Part shown: positions 59,131 through 64,000 of the stretch, in pieces | How positions within the stretch are numbered: the stretch's first letter is position 1 | Layout: every line of letters starts with the position of its first letter | Assembly (NCBI GenBank): GCA_030753015.1 | Contig: JASMDC010000008.1 | Location: 47,645-111,644 of the forward strand | Length of the DNA stretch: 64,000 nt | Origin: Candidatus Undinarchaeales archaeon | GTDB lineage: Archaea > SpSt-1190 > JASMDC01 | Direction: 5' to 3' | Position numbers and translations under genes: made by a program | Notes under the pieces: generated by a model | Database searches by the model: none | Told to the model about the DNA's origin: nothing | Seen by the model: the letters and a program-made list of their open reading frames with translations, nothing else

Positions 59131-59490
59131 CTTCCTCTCACCGATGAATCGGTGGGCTTCCTGCTTCACAGCCCCTCCCAACGGAGATGGCTCCACGGGC
59201 TCTACCCCTCTGCCCGAGGGTGACTCTATCCTGACCGTTGATAGCTCCGTCTAAGACTCTTTCCATTACGAAACGCATCACGTCGTGAGCATGCCCCATA
59301 ATGTTCATTGAGAACCACAAGCTCGGCCGATCTGCCAGCATTTTCAGCTTTGCTCATCGTAGACCGGATGTGGTTTCTCCAGGGCGTGTCCCTATCGACA
59401 ATATTCAATGGTCGTCCTTGACATCCACCCCCATTATGTAATAGGTCGTACACCATTATATATTGCATGAGGGTGGCGTGCCAGTATTCA
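59126..59490 (-). mobile_element. Decayed IS605/IS1341-type element
   Basis: A hairpin CACCGA-TGAA-TCGGTG (59139-59154) has the same TGAA loop as the right end at 14559-14578. The block gggtggcgtgccagtattca (59471-59490) matches the left end at 15861-15880. The internal about 320 bp has only short minus-strand ORFs. One of them ends EAGSPPIHR, like the ends of some archaeal TnpB. The transposase gene is lost. The remaining bases up to 59644 show nothing else. Confidence 0.55.
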
Positions 59491-59644
59491 ATTTTTTCCT
59501 GAAAGAATATTATGAAATTAATACTATTTAGAGCTGATCTCGGGTCGCCGGGTTATATATTCGTGTTCGCCCACCTATGACGGGATGCGATTCATCCAAC
59601 GGTTGAAACACGGGGGATTTCTCGCTCGAACACGTTCTAACGAC

Positions 59645-60679
59645 TCACGCACCGATGTAGCGGGCATAGAGCGAGCGTGCAATGCTCGGATCATCGGTCC
59701 CACGGACGAGGGCTCGGCCGTCCCTGAACACCACCAGCTCGTGCTCAGCGAGTGCGAGGGTGAGCGTGTGTTCTGTCAACCGCACCTCACCAAGGCCCTG
59801 GAGACGCTCCGAGAGCTCCGGAAGGGATAGTTCCCCTGATTTGGCCGGAGTCACCTGCACCATCCGTCGACCGCACAGGACAGTGGTCAGACCGGTCCGT
59901 CCGCCCTCAAGGAACTCGAACCGCCCCTCTCCGCAGCATCCGCATCGAGGGTCCCGTGCGACCTCCACTCGCCGCAGCTCACGTCGCCAGGCATCGTAGA
60001 CGACCAGGTCACGGTCGATGTCTTCCCAACCCAGGATGAGCTTGAGTGCTTCGGTGGTCTCCAGTGCGCCGATCACCAGGGGAAGGGTGTTGAGCACACC
60101 GACGCGGTCGCACGTGTCGAGCGAGCCCGGTGGGGGCAGGGAGGGCAGACAGCACCGTAGGCAGGGCGTGTTTCCCGGGACTATGGTCAGGGTCATCCCC
60201 AGGGTGGCCACGGCACCACCGTACACCCATGGGACACCATGTTTTACACACGCGTCGTTGAGGAGGAACCGGCTCTCGAGGTTGTCGGTGCCATCTACGA
60301 CAACGTCCATTCCGACAAGGAGGTCCTCCACGGTGGCAGGGCCAACATCCTTGACGATACCCTCCACGACCACGTCATGGTTTACGGTCTGGAGGCGCTC
60401 GACCGCAGCGACTGCCTTAGGCGAACCTACGTCGCTCTCATCGAACAGTACCTGACGCTGAAGGTTGCTCAGCTCCACAAGGTCACGGTCGACTAGCCGT
60501 ACATGGCCCACGCCCGCCCTGACAAGGGCGGAGGCCACGACCGTGCCCAAGGCACCGACACCGATGATCAATACAGATCCACGAGCGAGCCGTTCCTGTC
60601 CCTCGGCACCGATCTCGGGGAGGATTACCTGCCTTCCGTACCTTTCCTCGGACGGTCGGGGACCATCGGTACTCGACAT
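59645..60679 (-). CDS. ThiF/MoeB/HesA-family E1-like adenylating enzyme
   Basis: A 344-residue enzyme. Start RYGRQVILPEIGAEGQERLA, nucleotide-binding SVLIIGVGALGTVVASALV, and LVELSNLQRQVLFDESDVGS with the Arg/Lys adenylation residues. Then zinc Cys pairs CLRCC and CGCC and the catalytic Cys region LDTCDRVGVLN. The C-terminal about 85 residues are extra. Such enzymes adenylate a ubiquitin-like sulfur carrier (SAMP, ThiS or MoaD) for sulfur transfer. ATG 60679 fits a TTTTTATCC box upstream. ThiI is next, divergent, so a role in tRNA or cofactor thiolation is plausible. Confidence 0.85.
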   Translation of the reverse strand: MSSTDGPRPSEERYGRQVILPEIGAEGQERLARGSVLIIGVGALGTVVASALVRAGVGHVRLVDRDLVELSNLQRQVLFDESDVGSPKAVAAVERLQTVNHDVVVEGIVKDVGPATVEDLLVGMDVVVDGTDNLESRFLLNDACVKHGVPWVYGGAVATLGMTLTIVPGNTPCLRCCLPSLPPPGSLDTCDRVGVLNTLPLVIGALETTEALKLILGWEDIDRDLVVYDAWRRELRRVEVARDPRCGCCGEGRFEFLEGGRTGLTTVLCGRRMVQVTPAKSGELSLPELSERLQGLGEVRLTEHTLTLALAEHELVVFRDGRALVRGTDDPSIARSLYARYIGA

Positions 60680-60783
60680 GATGCTCATAAGTAGGAGGAA
60701 CAGGGATAAAAACATGGCCTTTAACGCCTTTCCTCGCTCGGGCCCAAGCGAAAAGTCCTAAAACCTTCCCCTCCTGCGACGGG

Positions 60784-61968
60784 ATGATGGCGCCACAGGG
60801 GACCGTGCTCGTGCGATATGGTGAGCTCGCGCTGAAGAAGGGCAGTATCCGCACCGGTTTCGAGCGGGAGCTCGTCCACAACATCAAGCGCCTCCTTGAG
60901 CACAAGGGCATCGACGGGAAGGTCTCACGGGACCGTGGACGCGTGTTCATCGCCACTGATGAGCCACGTGCGGCGGCCGAGGCGACCTCACGCGTGTTCG
61001 GCGTCACATCATGCTCCGTCGTCGAGACCTGTGGCGTCGAGATGGATGTCATCGTTGACGCTGTCGCCTCCTTCGCAGCGGAACACCTCCCCGCCGACAC
61101 CTCGTTCGCTGTCCGGGCCCGCCGCGCCGGTAGTCACTCGTTCACCAGCATCGATGTCGGGAAGGCCGTCGGCCAGGGCATACGCGACGCACGGCCGGAC
61201 CTCACAGTCGACCTGGAGGCACCGGCGAGCGAGGTGTTCGTAGAAGTGCGACAGAAAGAAGCGTACTACTTCTTGGACCGAGTGGAGGGCCCCGGCGGTC
61301 TCCCCCTTGCCACCCAGGGCAGGACCGCGGTCCTAATCTCCGGGGGTATCGACTCGCCCGTTGCCGCATGGCTCATGATGAAGCGTGGTTGTGTCCCCGT
61401 CTTCGTCCACTTCGTGCTCGATCCCTTCTCCGACATGGCCAACCGCGACCGCGCGGTGGACATGTGCCATCGCCTAAAAAGCTGGGCCATCGGCCGCAAG
61501 GTCAAGCTCTATCTCGTGCCGCACGGAGAGAATCTCGCCGAGATCGCACGCTCGTGCCCGCATCACCTCCAGTGCGTCCTGTGCCGCAGGATGATGTACC
61601 GCATCTCCGATGTCATCGCAGAGCGCGAGCGTGCTCTCTCGCTCACAACGGGGGAGAGCCTCGGGCAGGTGGCCTCACAGACCGCAGAGAACCTCTTCGT
61701 CGAGAATCGGGTGGCTAATCGACCAGTGTTCCGCCCGCTCATCGGCCTGGACAAGCTCGAGATCATCCGTATCGGTGAGCGCATCGGCACCTTCGAGGTC
61801 TCCAGCAAACCAGCAGGGTGCTGCACGATAACACCTGACCGTCCCGAGAAGCGGGGGAAACTCCCTATCGTCGAGGAGGCGGAGCAGGCGCTGGACATCG
61901 ACGCCCTTGTGAACGCGGCCCTAAAGGGCGCCAAGATCGTCGAAGTGGAGGCCAAGGAATGCGAGTGA
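60784..61968 (+). CDS. thiI: ThiI-type tRNA 4-thiouridine synthetase
   Basis: A 394-residue protein. An N-terminal ferredoxin-like domain (1-60) precedes THUMP (about 60-165; IFGVTS/VFGVTSCSVVE) and the PP-loop domain (AVLISGGIDSPVAAW near 180). The PP-loop domain also has HFVLDPFSD and the CVLCRRMMYRISDVIAERER segment. A late CC pair lies in KPAGCCTITPD. There is no rhodanese domain, as in many archaeal ThiI. It makes s4U8 in tRNA and may supply sulfur to thiamine. Its last bases overlap the next gene. Confidence 0.92.
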   Translation: MMAPQGTVLVRYGELALKKGSIRTGFERELVHNIKRLLEHKGIDGKVSRDRGRVFIATDEPRAAAEATSRVFGVTSCSVVETCGVEMDVIVDAVASFAAEHLPADTSFAVRARRAGSHSFTSIDVGKAVGQGIRDARPDLTVDLEAPASEVFVEVRQKEAYYFLDRVEGPGGLPLATQGRTAVLISGGIDSPVAAWLMMKRGCVPVFVHFVLDPFSDMANRDRAVDMCHRLKSWAIGRKVKLYLVPHGENLAEIARSCPHHLQCVLCRRMMYRISDVIAERERALSLTTGESLGQVASQTAENLFVENRVANRPVFRPLIGLDKLEIIRIGERIGTFEVSSKPAGCCTITPDRPEKRGKLPIVEEAEQALDIDALVNAALKGAKIVEVEAKECE

Positions 61969-62234
61969 TCCGCCCCTGCACGTCCAAGGGAGGGTTCGTG
62001 CTCGAGTTCCCCAAAGGCCGGCGCCTTGGTCTGGGCGATGTGAGCGACCTTCTCGCCCCCATTGATGACGCCCAGGTGCTGTCGACGACACCGGTCGTCG
62101 TGATGGCCGATGTCGGCGGTATACGTGTCAGCGTCCACCCCCGCAAGCTCCTGGTGCTGACCCGCGAGAAGGACACGGCCCAGAAGGTTGCCGAGCGGGT
62201 GTACGATGCGCTGTTCCCGACCAGGGAGCCGTGA
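61959..62234 (+). CDS. Hypothetical protein coupled to thiI
   Basis: A 91-residue protein (MRVIRPCTSKGGFVLEFPKG and onward). Its ATG lies inside the thiI end, 10 nt overlap. It looks mixed alpha/beta, and C7 is the only Cys. No family recognised. Coupling suggests a role with ThiI. Confidence 0.65.
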   Translation: MRVIRPCTSKGGFVLEFPKGRRLGLGDVSDLLAPIDDAQVLSTTPVVVMADVGGIRVSVHPRKLLVLTREKDTAQKVAERVYDALFPTREP

Positions 62235-62242
62235 ACCCTCTC

Positions 62243-63556
62243 CTACATCAGCTCGGGTAATCCGGTCACCAGCATCACGACACCGATGAGCAGGAAGAAC
62301 AGGGTCGCAGCGAGCTTCGTGCCTGCCACGTGCTTCTTGAACAGGTCCTGCATGCTCTTGGAGGTGGTCTCGAGGTAGGCGGCGACGAACACGACGATGA
62401 GCGGGGAGATGAACAGGAGATTGTACAGGACCAGGTAGAACATTGCCTGTGAGCGCAGCTCTGGCACTCCGAGGATGTACACGATGGTGGGCAGGTAGAC
62501 CTGCCCCGTGCAGAGGAACTCGAAGAAGGTGATGCCGAAACCGACGAAGAAGGCGAAGGCCCCAAGGTACTCGGTGCGTGCTGCCGTGCGGACTATGGTG
62601 TGGGTGGCCCGCTTGGCCCATTTGGGCATCTGGAGGGTCATCTCGCTCGGATCACCGTCGCGGGCCCGGCAATAGTCGCGGTACGAGAGGGCTGCGAACA
62701 CCAGGGCCATGACCCCCGTAGCGGGATAGATAAGCGCAGAGATCAGGGTGAACCGCTCGACATAGACGAGCATGTGCTTGAACCAGAGACCCAGTAGAAG
62801 GTTGGCGGAGAAGACGCCCGACGAGTACAGGATGCCTATGAAGAGCACCTCCTTCCCCTTTCGCTGGGTGTAGGCAAGATAGGATATGAAGAAGATTAGA
62901 CCGGCGATGGCACAGGGATTGATACTGTCGACCAGACCTGCTATGATCACTGCCGATGCCGAGAAGCTCATGAAACGACCGATGATGGACTTGCGTCCGG
63001 CCTCGACCCCTCCCATACAGAACACCTCGCACTCGCACGGGACTCCCTCTTCCGGTGCGGTGGATATGCGCTCCTCTAGCCCCGCGCGAACCTCCTCCTC
63101 GCCGATGAAGTGCGCCTGGCCGACATAGAGCGCCGGAACGAATGCCCGCTTGTCATGTGGCACACCGAACTGTGCGTCCATCGCCTCCTTGACCTCGGCG
63201 TTTCTGGGAAGAAGGATGTTCATCTTGTGGACGTAGAGCCGCGGATAGCGGTCCGCGAGCTCCTCGAGGTAGGCAGACACCCGTGCGCACGAGCCGCAGG
63301 TGGGTGAGTAGAAGTAGGAGATGCAGATGCCGTTTGGCGGATAATCCATGGGCTCGTCCGCCACAAGGTCCTGGACGGAGGGACTGGCATCGGTCCCGCA
63401 GGACTCGGCGACGATGGAGCACGCCTCGCCATCGGCAGATTCGGCCGTACTCGTGCCAATATCTGAGGAGGAGGCGATCGCCTCAAGCCCCTGTGCGGCG
63501 GCTGCCGCGGTAGCTAGCAGGAGAACGATCGCGACAAGGACCGCACGTACGACCAC
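62243..63556 (-). CDS. Thioredoxin-like/CcdA-type membrane protein
   Basis: A 437-residue protein. GTG 63556 begins a signal anchor (VVVRAVLVAIVLLLATAAAA). A thioredoxin-fold domain holds CGSC (SPTCGSCARVSAYLEE), followed by a Cys-rich stretch ECEVFCMGG. Then come six to eight helices of the CcdA/DsbD type with INPCAIAGLIFFISYLAY and FLCTGQVYLPTIVYILG, both with the membrane Cys expected for electron transfer. It probably moves electrons to the extracellular thioredoxin domain. It starts 1 nt after the upstream thioredoxin gene. Confidence 0.85.
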   Translation of the reverse strand: MVVRAVLVAIVLLLATAAAAAQGLEAIASSSDIGTSTAESADGEACSIVAESCGTDASPSVQDLVADEPMDYPPNGICISYFYSPTCGSCARVSAYLEELADRYPRLYVHKMNILLPRNAEVKEAMDAQFGVPHDKRAFVPALYVGQAHFIGEEEVRAGLEERISTAPEEGVPCECEVFCMGGVEAGRKSIIGRFMSFSASAVIIAGLVDSINPCAIAGLIFFISYLAYTQRKGKEVLFIGILYSSGVFSANLLLGLWFKHMLVYVERFTLISALIYPATGVMALVFAALSYRDYCRARDGDPSEMTLQMPKWAKRATHTIVRTAARTEYLGAFAFFVGFGITFFEFLCTGQVYLPTIVYILGVPELRSQAMFYLVLYNLLFISPLIVVFVAAYLETTSKSMQDLFKKHVAGTKLAATLFFLLIGVVMLVTGLPELM

Positions 63557-63557
63557 G

Positions 63558-64000
63558 TCAGCAGCCGGCAATGCCGTCACCGATCCCGCACACGATCCTG
63601 CGAAGCTCCTCGTAGGCCGTGTATCCGACCTTGACGCGATCGCAGGCGAACACAAGGGTGGGCGTCGCACGGACCGAGTAACCTCGGGCCATGCTCGTCG
63701 CCTCATCGAACGATTCCTGGCCTACATCATCGATGCACTTCTCCCGGTCGCCCTGCTTGATTGTGATGCAGCGCTTGGTGATGTCGAATCCGCCACCAAG
63801 CTCCTCTTTCAGGCGATCGAGACCGGGCTTCGTCTTCTCACAGGCACCACAAGAGGGCGCGTAGAAGTAGTCCAAGCGTACTGTTCCGGGCTCAAGGCAC
63901 TCGTCGATCCGATCGAGAATCCTGAGCCCGAACGCGTCAATAACGGGAGCGCTACGGCCACCAGGGCCCATGAGGAACACGCCCCCGACGACGACCGCCA
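63558..64000 (-). CDS. Exported thioredoxin-like protein (N-terminus outside window)
   Basis: Open in frame to the window edge, with AVVVGGVFLM before GPGGRSAP as the end of a signal segment. So the true start lies beyond 64000. The thioredoxin motif is CGAC (YAPSCGACEKTKPG) and the cis-Pro region is VRATPTLVFACDRV. Extra Cys are present (KRCITIKQGDREKC, DGIAGC). It is in an operon with the CcdA fusion and likely receives electrons from it. Confidence 0.8.
   Translation of the reverse strand, partial: AVVVGGVFLMGPGGRSAPVIDAFGLRILDRIDECLEPGTVRLDYFYAPSCGACEKTKPGLDRLKEELGGGFDITKRCITIKQGDREKCIDDVGQESFDEATSMARGYSVRATPTLVFACDRVKVGYTAYEELRRIVCGIGDGIAGC

Noticed and set aside
1..64000. CRISPR array, rRNA genes, replication origin or prophage
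   Set aside because: I saw no regular spaced repeats, rRNA sequence, Orc1/Cdc6 gene or phage structural gene.

Overview
The window is about 60% GC and comes from an archaeon. Supporting genes are a TFB transcription factor, the proteasome-activating nucleotidase PAN, RpoN and RpoP, L37Ae, L37e, S8e, S17e, L18e, NAC, prefoldin beta, an Sm-like protein, SepF, UPF0147 and SecD/SecF. Promoters are TATA boxes about 25 nt upstream of leaderless or short-leader starts, and many internal operon genes have GGAGGTG-type Shine-Dalgarno sites. Sequence alone does not fix the clade. A RuBisCO, an HPS-PHI fusion, SepF and very large Cys-rich secreted proteins fit a euryarchaeal or DPANN-like lineage. One gene, a complete bacterial-type PNPase, is unexpected in an archaeon.

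Layout. 1-9.3 kb: two very large secreted Cys-rich proteins on the minus strand, the first cut by the window edge and open throughout. 9.3-17.9 kb: carbon metabolism (HAD phosphatase, TPR protein, RuBisCO, GH57 glycosidase, SGNH hydrolase, HPS-PHI fusion), interrupted by a solo TnpB transposon. 17.9-21.8 kb: PAN, then a HEPN/MNT pair lying between two copies of a duplicated gene fragment, then an AfpA-like flavoprotein. 21.9-26.2 kb: small proteins and PNPase. 26.3-30.5 kb: a long minus-strand information-processing cluster (L18e, L13, S9, RpoN, tRNA-Pro, L37Ae, RpoP, Pcc1, prefoldin beta, DHH phosphoesterase, UPF0147, SepF). 30.7-35 kb: a candidate C/D-like RNA, a thioredoxin-DUF255-CcdA fusion, a ThrH-like HAD enzyme and NAC. 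35-44.8 kb: a cell-surface block with a MacB/FtsX-type ABC transporter, two COG1361/CARDB-like surface proteins, two membrane-anchored winged-helix regulators and a lipoprotein. 44.9-48 kb: a DNPH1-like hydrolase, a sucrose-phosphatase-like HAD enzyme, a GH32/43-like glycosidase and a tandem-repeat protein. 48.1-55.7 kb: nucleotidyltransferase, S17e, phosphodiesterase, SecDF, methyltransferase, intron-containing tRNA-Lys, L37e, LSm, S8e and TFB. 55.8-59.1 kb: an unusual divergent locus with two related PP-loop ATPases, two related CC-motif membrane proteins and a Cys-rich HTH regulator around one palindrome. 59.1-64 kb: a decayed transposon, a ThiF/MoeB-like E1 enzyme, ThiI and a thioredoxin/CcdA pair.

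Several real genes lack an ordinary start or a full ORF: the 5' gene at 1-2321 (runs off the window), rpoP (short), pcc1 (no canonical start codon), S17e (apparent CTG start), and five small proteins. The best candidate for an undescribed system is the divergent PP-loop/CC-membrane/HTH locus at 55.8-59.1 kb. Next are the PNPase, the HEPN/MNT module between duplicated fragments, and the two candidate C/D-like RNAs.
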